Positions 8,254-15,958 of a DNA stretch of 64,000 bases are shown here, in pieces. This DNA comes from Flavobacterium nitrogenifigens (GTDB lineage: Bacteria > Bacteroidota > Bacteroidia > Flavobacteriales > Flavobacteriaceae): positions 1 to 64,000 of the forward strand of contig NZ_QJRI01000182.1 in NCBI RefSeq assembly GCF_003254565.1, written 5' to 3'. How positions within the stretch are numbered: the stretch's first letter is position 1; every line of letters begins with the position of its first letter. A program made the translations under genes and the position numbers. Under the pieces are notes generated by a model, which saw only the letters and a list, made by a program, of their open reading frames with translations, made no database searches and had not been told where the DNA came from.

Positions 8254-8290
8254 AAAAAGCTCCAAAATCAAATGACTTTGGAGCTTTTTT
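8254..8290. terminator. Bidirectional terminator between convergent genes
   Basis: AAAAAGCTCCAAA and TTTGGAGCTTTTTT flank the loop ATCAAATGAC. The same stem core and the identical loop recur at the tRNA-Val terminator near 13080. Confidence 0.85.
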
Positions 8291-8304
8291 AAATTTAATC
8301 TCTT

Positions 8305-8868
8305 TTATAAATTGTCTTTAATTCGTTTTGTTATTTCTTCAATTGTTCCCATTCCGTCAAAAGTTAATACTTTAATCTTTGATTTCATATATTCGATTGC
8401 AGGTCTGGTAGAACTCTCAAAAACTTCAATTCTTTTAAGATGAATTTTGGCATCTTTATCATCTTTTCTGTTAGACGTTTCAGCTCTTTTTTGTGCTCTT
8501 TTTAAAAGTTCTTCTTTTGGAACATCAATATTAATTACTTTTCCGATTTCTAGATTTTTAGACTTTACTAACTCTAATAAATCATTTACTTGTGGTTCAG
8601 TTCTTGGATAACCGTCTAAAATGATTCCTTTAGCAGCGATGTTTTCATCCAATATTTTACTGAAAAGATCTTTCATGATAGAATCTGGAACCAAATCTCC
8701 TTTTTCTTCATATTGAGACATTATTTTTCCAATTTCGGTTTCATTTTGTTTTTCCAAACGGCATCTGTCTCCCGTCGAAATATGTTCAAAATGAAGTTCG
8801 TCTTTTAAAATTTCGCACTGAGTGCCTTTTCCAGAATACGGAGGACCAGTAATTATTAATATTTCCAT
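8305..8868 (-). CDS. Adenylate-kinase-like nucleoside monophosphate kinase (second copy)
   Basis: A 187-residue P-loop kinase. Walker A is GPPYSGKGT at residues 8-16, followed by the NMP-binding STGD segment, the DGYPRT motif, and a short lid without zinc cysteines (around RAETSNRKDDKDAKIHLKR). It resembles adenylate kinase but differs from the canonical adk at 44616 in the P-loop (PPYSGK against KPGAGK) and the lid (SNRKDDKD against SGRADDQD). It probably phosphorylates a nucleoside monophosphate with ATP in the cytosol; the preferred NMP is unknown. It is a single-gene unit with no metabolic neighbours. Confidence 0.82.
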   Translation of the reverse strand: MEILIITGPPYSGKGTQCEILKDELHFEHISTGDRCRLEKQNETEIGKIMSQYEEKGDLVPDSIMKDLFSKILDENIAAKGIILDGYPRTEPQVNDLLELVKSKNLEIGKVINIDVPKEELLKRAQKRAETSNRKDDKDAKIHLKRIEVFESSTRPAIEYMKSKIKVLTFDGMGTIEEITKRIKDNL

Positions 8869-9030
8869 TTTATTTATAAAGTTTTTAATTCTCTTTTGAT
8901 TCTTTAAAGTTAAGAATGATTTATTCTAACCTTGCAAAGAATCGTAAAATTTAAAAGAAAAATATCTCTTTTCTTTGATAATGTAAAACTTCATTATATG
9001 AGATATTGATAAAAAGATTGTCGAAGAATG

Positions 9031-9060
9031 CGACAATTCATCAGTTGTAAACGACAATTC
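9031..9060. promoter_or_regulatory. Direct repeat with LytTR-like geometry
   Basis: CGACAATTC occurs at 9031-9039 and 9052-9060: two 9-bp repeats with a 12-nt spacer, giving a 21-nt period. Read as ACAATTC this resembles the ACAnTT half-sites bound by LytTR response regulators. An inverted half-copy ATTGTCG is at 9017-9023. The pair lies just upstream of a candidate promoter, where an activator would sit. Confidence 0.5.
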
Positions 9061-9072
9061 GGTCAATAAAAA

Positions 9073-9103
9073 TTGAATGTTGTATTGAATAAAAATACTT
9101 TTA
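9073..9103 (+). promoter_or_regulatory. Candidate promoter of the EreA/ChaN-like gene
   Basis: TTG at 9073-9075, a 20-nt spacer and TACTTTTA at 9096-9103 match the flavobacterial TTG / TAnnTTTG layout except for the last base. It sits 33 nt before the ATG. Confidence 0.45.
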
Positions 9104-9135
9104 CATCAAAATCAAAACAACCATAATCCATAACC

Positions 9136-10194
9136 ATGAAGAAAATTTTAAAATTTATCAAAATCACGTTTATTAGCCTTTTGAGTATTATTTTACTTTT
9201 TATTGCTTATTTATACATCAGCAATAAATTATTTTTAGAATCGAAAGATGATGATAATGTAAAGTATTTGGCAGAAAACAATGTTCAGATTGGAGCTTCT
9301 ATCGACGAGAAGCTGTTTGATGCAGATTTTTATAAGTCACAAGTTTTTTTGTTAGGAGAAATTCATGGTTATGCCGATAATCAAAAGATAGATCAAGAAA
9401 TGCTTTTTTTCTTGAATAAAAAATTAGGAATCAAATATTATATTGCCGAGATGGATAGTTTGACAGCAAAAAAGCTAAATGCTTTTTTATTTTTAGAAAA
9501 GGAAAAAAATAAAGTGGCTTTGAGAGAAGTCGTTGAATCTATCAAAAGGAGAATTCCACAGCAATCTAGCCAAGAATTATTTGATAAATGGAGCGCTGTG
9601 CATGATTACAATCAAAATTTGGCTGACTCTCTAAAAATTACGGTTATCGGAATTGATAAAAATTTTGATGATGAATCAAAAGGTTCTAGAGACGAAGCTA
9701 TGGTTGCTAATTTTAAAAACGCGATTAAAAAAATGCATCTTGAAAATGAGAAGTTTTATGGGCTTTTCGGATATTTTCATACACTGCAAAAGAAAACAGA
9801 GTCGGGTAGAGCAACTTTTGCCGCAGGATTAAAAGACTCGGGAGTAAAAGTGACAAGTTTTGTAAGCTATACAATTGACAGCGAAATGTATCTGCCTAAA
9901 AATCCTCAGTTTCCAACTCCTAAAGATGAAAAAGTAAATTGGATAAATGCCGACGGACCATTAATGCTTGTAAAAGGAATTAATGATTTGAAAGAACTGA
10001 GCAAACCAGAATCAATCACACTTTTTAAACTTGATTCGAAAAATTCACCATATTCAAAATCTCAGAATCTAATAACAGTAAAATCTAGAGCGTTTGGAGA
10101 AAATATTGTGCCTCTAAAAGATGCTTCTGCGACTGATTATTTTCAATATGTGTTTTTGCTGAGAAATTCTAAAGCGTTGACGAAATTGAAATAG
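9136..10194 (+). CDS. Membrane-anchored protein resembling the EreA/ChaN/TIKI hydrolase superfamily
   Basis: A 352-residue protein with one N-terminal hydrophobic helix (about 10-29) and a soluble, probably periplasmic domain. The segment VFLLGEIHGYADNQ (GEIHG at 74-78), YYIAEMD (101-107), an Arg-Asp pair at 185-186 and GYFHTL with H215 fit the conserved motifs of the erythromycin-esterase / ChaN haem-binding / TIKI superfamily. That places a Glu-His pair and a later His at a putative metal or catalytic centre. Substrate and activity are unknown, and macrolide resistance should not be inferred. A LytTR-like direct repeat precedes its promoter. Confidence 0.6.
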   Translation: MKKILKFIKITFISLLSIILLFIAYLYISNKLFLESKDDDNVKYLAENNVQIGASIDEKLFDADFYKSQVFLLGEIHGYADNQKIDQEMLFFLNKKLGIKYYIAEMDSLTAKKLNAFLFLEKEKNKVALREVVESIKRRIPQQSSQELFDKWSAVHDYNQNLADSLKITVIGIDKNFDDESKGSRDEAMVANFKNAIKKMHLENEKFYGLFGYFHTLQKKTESGRATFAAGLKDSGVKVTSFVSYTIDSEMYLPKNPQFPTPKDEKVNWINADGPLMLVKGINDLKELSKPESITLFKLDSKNSPYSKSQNLITVKSRAFGENIVPLKDASATDYFQYVFLLRNSKALTKLK

Positions 10195-10212
10195 AAACTT
10201 CTCAATAAAAAA

Positions 10213-10242
10213 AGCTCCATTAGAAATAGTGGAGTTTTTTTT
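10213..10242 (+). terminator. Intrinsic terminator with GAAA loop
   Basis: CTCCATTA-GAAA-TAGTGGAG followed by eight Ts, 18 nt after the EreA-like stop. A near-identical copy including the flanking bases is at 11662-11692. Confidence 0.85.
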
Positions 10243-10294
10243 ATGTAAAATCTTATTTCTCGTGTTTTAAAATTTTAAAAGTAAAAACAATTAG

Positions 10295-10326
10295 TATATT
10301 TGTAACTCATAAGTATAGACTATACT
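10295..10326 (+). promoter_or_regulatory. merR promoter box and operator-like dyad
   Basis: TATATTTG at 10295-10302 matches the -7 box. AGTATAG-A-CTATACT at 10312-10326 is a perfect 7-bp dyad just downstream, near the expected start of transcription, and could be the regulator's own operator. No TTG is seen at -33. Confidence 0.5.
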
Positions 10327-10363
10327 CTATGCTTTATTGTTTTTTCATCAAAAAGATAAAATT

Positions 10364-10726
10364 ATGCTTGTAAACGAATTATCAAAAAGAACCGGATTGT
10401 CCATCCACACCATTAGATATTATGAGAACTTAGGAATGATCAAAGGGGTTACTGATGAAAATGTGACTTCTAATAATTATAAGCATTACGATGCTAATAC
10501 TATTGAGCGTTTAGAAATTATTATAGAAGCAAGAGAAGTTGGATTTACATTAGCAGAAATAAAAAAAATATTAATAAGCTGGTTCGAGACAACAGATTCG
10601 AAACCAGAAACGCTAGAGCTTTTTCAAGCCAAAATAAAAGAGATCGATGATAAAATGAAATATTTCAAGCAAACCAAAAGTCTTCTTGAAAAAGTATGCG
10701 AGAAAATACAAAGTAATAATGATTGA
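10364..10726 (+). CDS. MerR-family transcriptional regulator
   Basis: A 120-residue protein beginning MLVNELSKRTGLSIHTIRYY, the classical MerR winged helix-turn-helix, followed by a coiled dimerisation helix (about 75-115). The start is placed at this Met because nine extra residues from an upstream Met do not belong to the domain. A cysteine occurs near the end (KVCEKIQ), but no metal-binding cysteine pattern is seen, so it is more likely a CueR-unlike, drug- or stress-type MerR. No target gene is adjacent. A dyad in its own promoter region suggests autoregulation. Confidence 0.88.
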   Translation: MLVNELSKRTGLSIHTIRYYENLGMIKGVTDENVTSNNYKHYDANTIERLEIIIEAREVGFTLAEIKKILISWFETTDSKPETLELFQAKIKEIDDKMKYFKQTKSLLEKVCEKIQSNND

Positions 10727-10752
10727 TTATTAAAGTTTAAAAGCGTGTAGAG

Positions 10753-10781
10753 AACTCCTTAAGAAATTAAGGAGTTTTTTT
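10753..10781 (+). terminator. Intrinsic terminator of merR
   Basis: CTCCTTAA-GAAA-TTAAGGAG with a following T run. It is a perfect 8-bp stem with a GAAA tetraloop. Confidence 0.85.
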
Positions 10782-10945
10782 ATGGTTCTTATTTTAACTG
10801 TTTAATAAAAGTTTTATGTGGAATTTAAGAAATTAGTAAGAGATTTTGCAAATAGTCTTATATTCGCTTTTGAACTCGTAGAATGAAATAGCATACTAAA
10901 ATAAACTACAGATAACAACTAGAATTAAAATTACAAAACTAAATT

Positions 10946-11653
10946 ATGCAAGAAGAAATAACCAAGCATTCAAACAAAATTTACAAAGCAGTGAAAAAGT
11001 CAGAACACACGTTGGGTGAGAAAGTAAAAGAGATCATTATAGAAATATGCATAATCGTTTTTGCTGTTACACTTTCAATATCGCTACACAGTTGGAGCGA
11101 GCATAGGCATCAGCAAGAAGAAGTACGTGCGTTTCTTGCTAATTTAAGAAATGATCTAAAGAATGATATAGAAAGTATTGACAGAGAATTGGGAATGTAC
11201 CAAAAGACAAACGCAGACTACGAAAAAATTCTGGCATTAACGACTTCTCAACTTGACAGTATTTATAAATCTAAAGGTAAGGTAAACTTTCCAATTCATT
11301 CACATGGGCAAACAATGACTATCGGTAATTATGAAAGTTTTAAGTCTAGTGGTAAACTTGGCTACATTGAAGATGAAAAATTGAAACAGAAAATCTTAAA
11401 CTATTATCAAATATTTGTGCCAGCTGCTAATGAAGTTGATAAAATGTACACTGAATTTTTGTTTAAGTGTTTTGATAAAGAAATTGAAAATGCAGATAAG
11501 CCAGAAAAAGAATTATATTCAGACCCAAAATATAAAAAGACACTTGCGTATCTTGTTAAATTAGGTAAGAATAATATAAGGGTTTATAAAGAAAATACAA
11601 AACCACTCGCAGTTGAACTTATTAAAGAAATTGACAAAGAGTTGGGCAAATAA
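10946..11653 (+). CDS. DUF6090-like membrane-anchored protein
   Basis: A 235-residue protein with a short cytosolic segment, one transmembrane helix at about 30-48 (IIIEICIIVFAVTLSISL), then the motif HSWSEHRHQQEEVRAFL leading into long charged helices. The arrangement of a helix followed by a Trp-containing 'NNWNE-like' motif resembles the DUF6090 family of Bacteroidota, although the match is by eye and weak. The function is unknown. It stands alone between two GAAA-loop terminators. Confidence 0.5.
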   Translation: MQEEITKHSNKIYKAVKKSEHTLGEKVKEIIIEICIIVFAVTLSISLHSWSEHRHQQEEVRAFLANLRNDLKNDIESIDRELGMYQKTNADYEKILALTTSQLDSIYKSKGKVNFPIHSHGQTMTIGNYESFKSSGKLGYIEDEKLKQKILNYYQIFVPAANEVDKMYTEFLFKCFDKEIENADKPEKELYSDPKYKKTLAYLVKLGKNNIRVYKENTKPLAVELIKEIDKELGK

Positions 11654-11661
11654 TAATAAAA

Positions 11662-11692
11662 AAACTCCATTAGAAATAATGGAGTTTTTTTT
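11662..11692 (+). terminator. Intrinsic terminator with GAAA loop
   Basis: CTCCATTA-GAAA-TAATGGAG then eight Ts. It is nearly identical to the terminator at 10213. Confidence 0.85.
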
Positions 11693-11807
11693 ATGCTTTA
11701 AAAGGTTGTTTTTCTTTTACTGCTTTTTCAGTTATAAAGTAGATTTAGATATAAAGATTTGTTTGTCATTTCAACTGAAAGGAGAAATCGCCTAGAGTAA
11801 ACAATTT

Positions 11808-12788
11808 TTAAATTTCTATATCCCATTTCCAGTTTTTTATTCCTTTTTCCGTTAATCTTCTTTTAGAAACTTCGTCCAGCCAATGAAAGAGATTCGTATA
11901 TTCAATAGTGTCACTTGTTGTTAAAATTTTTAGGGATTGATCTATTAAATTTTTGCGGTCATGGGCTTTTGAGTTCTCGGCAAAAGACAGATATAAAAGT
12001 TTTAAATTTGGTACTTTGCTAATTTTTTTTATGTCATTAACTCTAAGGTTGTTGCTTATAAAGATTTTTTTAAGGTTATTTAGTTTAGACATGTCTGGTA
12101 TTTCTTCCATCTTAGACATCCCTTCAAATTCGATTTTTTCAAGATTTTCTAATGAGTTTAAAAAATCAAAATCAGGAATTTGTCTGACGCGACTAAACTC
12201 AATGGATTTTAAGTTTTTAAGATTGCTTAAAGAATCTAAATCTTTATAACTGCCAAAAAGTAATTTAAGGTCTTCTAAATTTTGTAAGTCCTTTATAAAA
12301 TCAAGATTGTCTAGTTTAATTCCTCTTAATGTTAATTTTTTCAAATTTGTCAATGACTGTATATTATTTAATCCCTTCTTCATTCCATCAATATATAGAG
12401 ATTCTAGATCTATAAAATTTTTGATAAAAGAAACATCAACTGCAGTTGATTTTGTTTCCTCAATTCCAAAGTGCTTTAATTTAGTATTATTTTGAAGTTC
12501 TGAATAATCAAATGTATTATAGGATGCGATAGTAAATTTTCTAATATTAGGAATTAGTTTGTAAAATGAAAAATTCTGAATTTCGAACCATAAAACGCGC
12601 AATCCAATATTTGGATAATCTTCAAAAAACTCATTTAGGACTTCCCAAGTTTCATTTTTTGGATTCATGAATTGATAAAATTGAAGAGAATGAATGTTTT
12701 TTTCAGCAAAAATTTCAGCAATGTCATTTTTTTCTAAATCCTCATAGATATTGATGTTTCCATTAAAGTTTTTCCACTTTTTTTTCAT
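11808..12788 (-). CDS. Leucine-rich-repeat protein
   Basis: A 326-residue protein without signal peptide. From about residue 85 to 275 it consists of repeats of ~22 residues of the form LxxLKxLxLxxxxxxxLxxLxxL (for example NLKKLTLRGIKLDNLDFI and NLEDLKLLFGSYKDLDSL), a solenoid for protein binding. The N-terminal 80 residues and the basic, Trp-containing C-terminus (HWLDEVSKRRLTEKGIKNWKW) are not recognised. Similar free-standing LRR proteins can be immunity or adaptor proteins, but no toxin or secretion gene is nearby to support that. It lies alone and convergent to the DUF6090-like gene. Confidence 0.7.
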   Translation of the reverse strand: MKKKWKNFNGNINIYEDLEKNDIAEIFAEKNIHSLQFYQFMNPKNETWEVLNEFFEDYPNIGLRVLWFEIQNFSFYKLIPNIRKFTIASYNTFDYSELQNNTKLKHFGIEETKSTAVDVSFIKNFIDLESLYIDGMKKGLNNIQSLTNLKKLTLRGIKLDNLDFIKDLQNLEDLKLLFGSYKDLDSLSNLKNLKSIEFSRVRQIPDFDFLNSLENLEKIEFEGMSKMEEIPDMSKLNNLKKIFISNNLRVNDIKKISKVPNLKLLYLSFAENSKAHDRKNLIDQSLKILTTSDTIEYTNLFHWLDEVSKRRLTEKGIKNWKWDIEI

Positions 12789-13061
12789 ACTAAATAATTT
12801 TGCATTAGGTTGGTGTTCAAATAATGCTTTGTAACTTTTAAGAAAGCTATACTTGTAAAAAAATCTAATTAAATTAAAATTTGTGAATTTTAGTTGTAAT
12901 GATTTGTGTATTAATATAAAAACAAATTTTTAATTAGTTTATAGGGTGGTTTAATCATTAAAAGTAATGTTCGTGTTTATTTTCTTTTAAGAACTACAAA
13001 TAGTAAGTTTTTGTATTTAGGTTTCTTCACAAACATGTTAAAAATTGTTTTATTGCTCAAA
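12789..13061. other. Gap before the tRNA terminator, nothing recognised
   Basis: AT-rich sequence between the LRR gene start and the tRNA-Val terminator. I see no ORF with a credible start, no repeat unit and no RNA fold. It presumably contains the LRR gene promoter. Confidence 0.5.
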
Positions 13062-13100
13062 ATAAAAAAAAACTCCAAAATCAAATGACTTTGGAGTTTT
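13062..13100 (-). terminator. tRNA-Val terminator
   Basis: On the minus strand CTCCAAA and TTTGGAG (13073-13079 / 13090-13096) enclose a 10-nt loop and a run of Ts follows. The stem core and loop are the same as in the terminator at 8254-8290. Confidence 0.8.
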
Positions 13101-13110
13101 TGGAATTCTG

Positions 13111-13185
13111 TGGGCGATGAGGGGTTCGAACCCCCGACCCCCTCGGTGTAAACGAGGTGCTCTGAACCAGCTGAGCTAATCGCCC
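13111..13185 (-). tRNA. tRNA-Val (anticodon UAC)
   Basis: Reading the minus strand from 13185: acceptor GGGCGAT pairs with ATCGCCC plus discriminator A; the D-arm is GCTC...GAGC; the anticodon arm CCTCG-TTTACAC-CGAGG has TAC at positions 34-36; the T-arm is GGGGG-TTCGAAC-CCCTC. It is 75 nt and CCA is not encoded. All four arms close, so the call is firm. It reads valine GUN codons, mainly GUA and GUG. Confidence 0.97.
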
Positions 13186-13222
13186 TATTTTACTAGGTTG
13201 CTATCGTTTGTGATTGCGAGTG

Positions 13223-13252
13223 CAAATATACGCTAGTTTTTGAGTTCTGCAA
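13223..13252 (-). promoter_or_regulatory. tRNA-Val promoter
   Basis: On the minus strand TTG (13252-13250), a 19-nt spacer and TATATTTG (13230-13223) match the flavobacterial consensus exactly. The predicted start lies about 30 nt before the mature tRNA. Confidence 0.75.
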
Positions 13253-13363
13253 AGAAATTCGAATAAAAAATAAAACTTTTTTAAAAATAGTTTATATCTC
13301 CTTGTTTATGAATTTGTTATTAAAATGATTTTTTTGAAGTTTTTTCTACATCAAAAGTATATT

Positions 13364-14590
13364 TTAGTCCAAAGGCAATTCGGCAACAACAAAAGTGCTT
13401 CCGCCAACGTAGATAAAATCATTTTCTGATGCATTTTTCTTTGCTTCCGCGAAAGCGATTTCAACTGAATCGTATTTTTCTCCTATTAAACTGAATTTTT
13501 CAGCCACATTTTTTAAAGTTTCAGCAGGCAAAGCACGTGACGAATCTGGATTACAGAAATAATATTGCGCCTCTTTTGGGAAAAGTGGCAAAATAGAATC
13601 CAAATCTTTATCATTTACAACACCCAAAACAATATGCAATTTCTCGTATTTCTCATGTTGAAGCTGATTCATAACAACCGATAATCCGTGTTTGTTGTGA
13701 GCAGTGTCGCAAATAATTTTTGGGTTTTCTCCCAATTGCTGCCATCTTCCTTGCAAACCCGTATTTTTTACAACATGCAATAAGCCTTCTTTTAACTGTT
13801 CGATCGAAATTTTAAAATCGGTTTCATTATTCAAAATCGAAATCGTCTGCTGAACCGTTTTTTTATTGTGAAACTGATAATCTCCAATCAAATCAGACAA
13901 ATAAATCTGATCAATCAAATCTGATGCAAAATAAATCGGCGCATTGTTCTCTTCGGCTTTAGCCAAAAATACAGGTTTTGTTTCATCTGTATATTCGCCA
14001 ATAACCACAGGAATATTCGGTTTTATAATTCCAGCTTTTTCGCCAGCAATCGCTTCCAGAGTATTTCCTAAAAACTGAGTATGGTCTAAACCAATATTGG
14101 TAATTACCGAAACCAAAGGCGTAATAATATTGGTAGCGTCCAATCTTCCGCCCAAACCAACTTCGATAACGGCAATGTCTACTTTTTCTGCAGCAAAATA
14201 ATCAAACGCCAAACCAACCGACATTTCGAAGAAACTCATATCGTTGGCTTCAAAAAAAGATTTGTGTTTTGCGATGAATTCTATCACAAACTCTTCAGAG
14301 ATTTCTTTTCCGTTGATTTTAATTCTTTCTCTAAAATCTTTCAAGTGCGGAGAAGTATATAAACCCACTTTATAACCTGCTTCCTGTAAAATAGAAGAAA
14401 GCATGTGCGAAGTAGAACCTTTTCCGTTTGTTCCCGCAACGTGAATGCATTTCAGCACGTTCTGCGGATTATCAAGATGAGCTGCCAACAATTTGATATT
14501 CGTTAAATCTTCTTTATACGCAGAAGCACCTTGCAATTGGTACATTGGAAGCTGATTAAACATCCAATTGGTAGTCTCTTGATAGTTCAT
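13364..14590 (-). CDS. folC: Bifunctional dihydrofolate synthase / folylpolyglutamate synthase
   Basis: A 408-residue Mur-ligase-type enzyme. The P-loop AGTNGKGST is at about 52-60 and the second conserved block (EVGLGGRLDATNII) follows at ~140. The C-terminal domain contains the DTAHNKHG motif near the glutamate-binding site. It joins L-Glu to dihydropteroate and then adds further Glu residues to folates, using ATP, in the cytosol. Length and motifs are normal for the family. It is divergent from exbB across a 130-bp gap. Confidence 0.95.
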   Translation of the reverse strand: MNYQETTNWMFNQLPMYQLQGASAYKEDLTNIKLLAAHLDNPQNVLKCIHVAGTNGKGSTSHMLSSILQEAGYKVGLYTSPHLKDFRERIKINGKEISEEFVIEFIAKHKSFFEANDMSFFEMSVGLAFDYFAAEKVDIAVIEVGLGGRLDATNIITPLVSVITNIGLDHTQFLGNTLEAIAGEKAGIIKPNIPVVIGEYTDETKPVFLAKAEENNAPIYFASDLIDQIYLSDLIGDYQFHNKKTVQQTISILNNETDFKISIEQLKEGLLHVVKNTGLQGRWQQLGENPKIICDTAHNKHGLSVVMNQLQHEKYEKLHIVLGVVNDKDLDSILPLFPKEAQYYFCNPDSSRALPAETLKNVAEKFSLIGEKYDSVEIAFAEAKKNASENDFIYVGGSTFVVAELPLD

Positions 14591-14633
14591 TTGTTTAGAT
14601 AAAATGGTTGTTCATTGAAATAAATTTCGATTT

Positions 14634-14667
14634 TTGTAGTTTAATATTACAGCGAAAATTATCTTTA
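14634..14667 (+). promoter_or_regulatory. Candidate exbB promoter
   Basis: TTG at 14634-14636, a 23-nt spacer and TATCTTTA at 14660-14667 (7 of 8 to the -7 box), about 50 nt before the exbB start. Confidence 0.4.
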
Positions 14668-14720
14668 TTGCAAATTTCAAATATTTTTTAGAATTAATTA
14701 TTAAAAACCAGAATTAATAT

Positions 14721-15416
14721 ATGTTTACTTTTATTCAGTTACAAACAGATACAATCGCAAATGCTTCAAATGTAGTGGTCGAGAAGATCGCGGCACCGCA
14801 AAATGAAATTTCAATGTTTGGTTTCATTATGAAAGGGGGAGTGTTCTTAATTCCAATCGCGTTGTTGTTGTTTTATACTATCTACCTGATTTTTGAACGT
14901 TATATGTACATTAGCCGCGCGTCTAAAATTGACAGCAGATTAATGCAAGATATTGGCGAAAAATTACATTCTGGAAATATCGAATTAGCAAGAACAATTG
15001 TAGAAAGAAATAATACTGCGGCTGGAAATATTTTGAAAGAAGGGGTTTTGGTAATCGGAAGACCAATTGCAGAAATTGAAGCCAACATGGACCGTGCTGC
15101 CGATATCGAAATTGGCGAAATGGAAAGACATTTAGGCCATCTTGGACTTATTGCTGGTATTGCACCGACGTTAGGTTTCATCGGAACGATTTCTGGAGTT
15201 ATTAAAATTTTCTACAGTATTTCGGTTACAGAAAACATCAGTATCGGAAATATTTCTGGAGGTTTATACGAAAAAATGATCAGTTCAGGATCAGGATTAA
15301 TTGTGGGTATTATTGCTTATAGCGCTTACCACTTATTGAACGGAAAGATTGATAATTTTGCTTTAAAAATTCAGAAACAGATTTTAGAATTTGTCAATAT
15401 AATTCAAAGAGCATAA
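14721..15416 (+). CDS. exbB: MotA/TolQ/ExbB proton channel family protein
   Basis: A 231-residue inner-membrane protein with helices at about 32-52, 138-160 and 178-198 and the conserved ExbB block GHLGLIAGIAPTLGFIGTISGVI. It forms the pentameric proton channel that, with ExbD, energises TonB. The next gene, exbD, begins 3 nt after its stop, so the two form a unit. The first ~30 residues are a periplasmic extension, as usual in Bacteroidota homologues. Confidence 0.93.
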   Translation: MFTFIQLQTDTIANASNVVVEKIAAPQNEISMFGFIMKGGVFLIPIALLLFYTIYLIFERYMYISRASKIDSRLMQDIGEKLHSGNIELARTIVERNNTAAGNILKEGVLVIGRPIAEIEANMDRAADIEIGEMERHLGHLGLIAGIAPTLGFIGTISGVIKIFYSISVTENISIGNISGGLYEKMISSGSGLIVGIIAYSAYHLLNGKIDNFALKIQKQILEFVNIIQRA

Positions 15417-15419
15417 GCC

Positions 15420-15815
15420 ATGTCTATTAAAAGAAAAAGAAGATTTCACGCCGAAGTTGCGACTTCATCTTTAAGCGATATCATGTTTTTCCTGCTGTTG
15501 TTTTTCTTAATTATCTCAACACTGGCAAATCCGAACGTGATTAAGATGACATTGCCAAAAGCTAAAGCGAATGAAAAGACCAATAAACAGCTAATAAGTT
15601 TATCGGTTACAGAAGATAAAAAATTCTACATTGACAAACAGGAAGTAGATTTTGAAAATCTAGAAACTAGTTTAATGTCAAAAATAGGAACAGATAAAGA
15701 GCAAACTGTTGTAGTTCGAATTCCGTTTAATCTGCAAGTTCAAGACTTAGTAGATGTTTTGCAAATAGGAGTGAAGAATAACTTGAAGTTTGTAATTGCA
15801 ACAAGTCCGAAGTAA
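15420..15815 (+). CDS. exbD: ExbD/TolR biopolymer transport protein
   Basis: A 131-residue protein with a basic N-terminus (KRKRRFHAEV), one helix at about 20-40 that carries the conserved Asp of the family (SLSDIMFFLLLFFLII), and a small periplasmic domain. It is the proton-path partner inside the ExbB pentamer. It starts 3 nt after exbB. A TonB-type gene is encoded convergently just downstream, so all three parts of the energising complex lie together but in two transcripts. Confidence 0.93.
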   Translation: MSIKRKRRFHAEVATSSLSDIMFFLLLFFLIISTLANPNVIKMTLPKAKANEKTNKQLISLSVTEDKKFYIDKQEVDFENLETSLMSKIGTDKEQTVVVRIPFNLQVQDLVDVLQIGVKNNLKFVIATSPK

Positions 15816-15834
15816 AAATAATTATAAGGGCGTG

Positions 15835-15950
15835 ACCATACCGAGATAAAAAGGCAAATATACTTTGCGCATATACGCCTTTTTATCTCGGTACGGTCGG
15901 GCTATCCGCTCCGCCGCGGCGGATTGCTCCTATCCCTCACGCGAAAAACG
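15835..15950. repeat. Long perfect palindrome followed by a GC-rich repeat
   Basis: A 17-bp perfect inverted repeat (15839-15855 / 15877-15893, core CCGAGATAAAAAGGC) extends further with one mismatch (GACC...GGTC). It is followed by GGGCTATCCGCT, a GCCGCGGC palindrome and TATCCCTCACGCG, much richer in GC than its surroundings. The element resembles interspersed palindromic repeats of flavobacterial genomes. Confidence 0.8.
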
Positions 15951-15958
15951 TTATATTG

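Noticed and set aside
9136..10194. Erythromycin resistance gene
   Set aside because: Only superfamily-level motifs are present, and most relatives are not macrolide esterases.
11613..11795. 60-codon ORF after the DUF6090-like gene
   Set aside because: It overlaps the end of that gene and reads through its terminator hairpin.
13111..13185. tRNA-Val as an integration site for a mobile island
   Set aside because: No integrase and no direct repeat of the tRNA 3' end is visible nearby.
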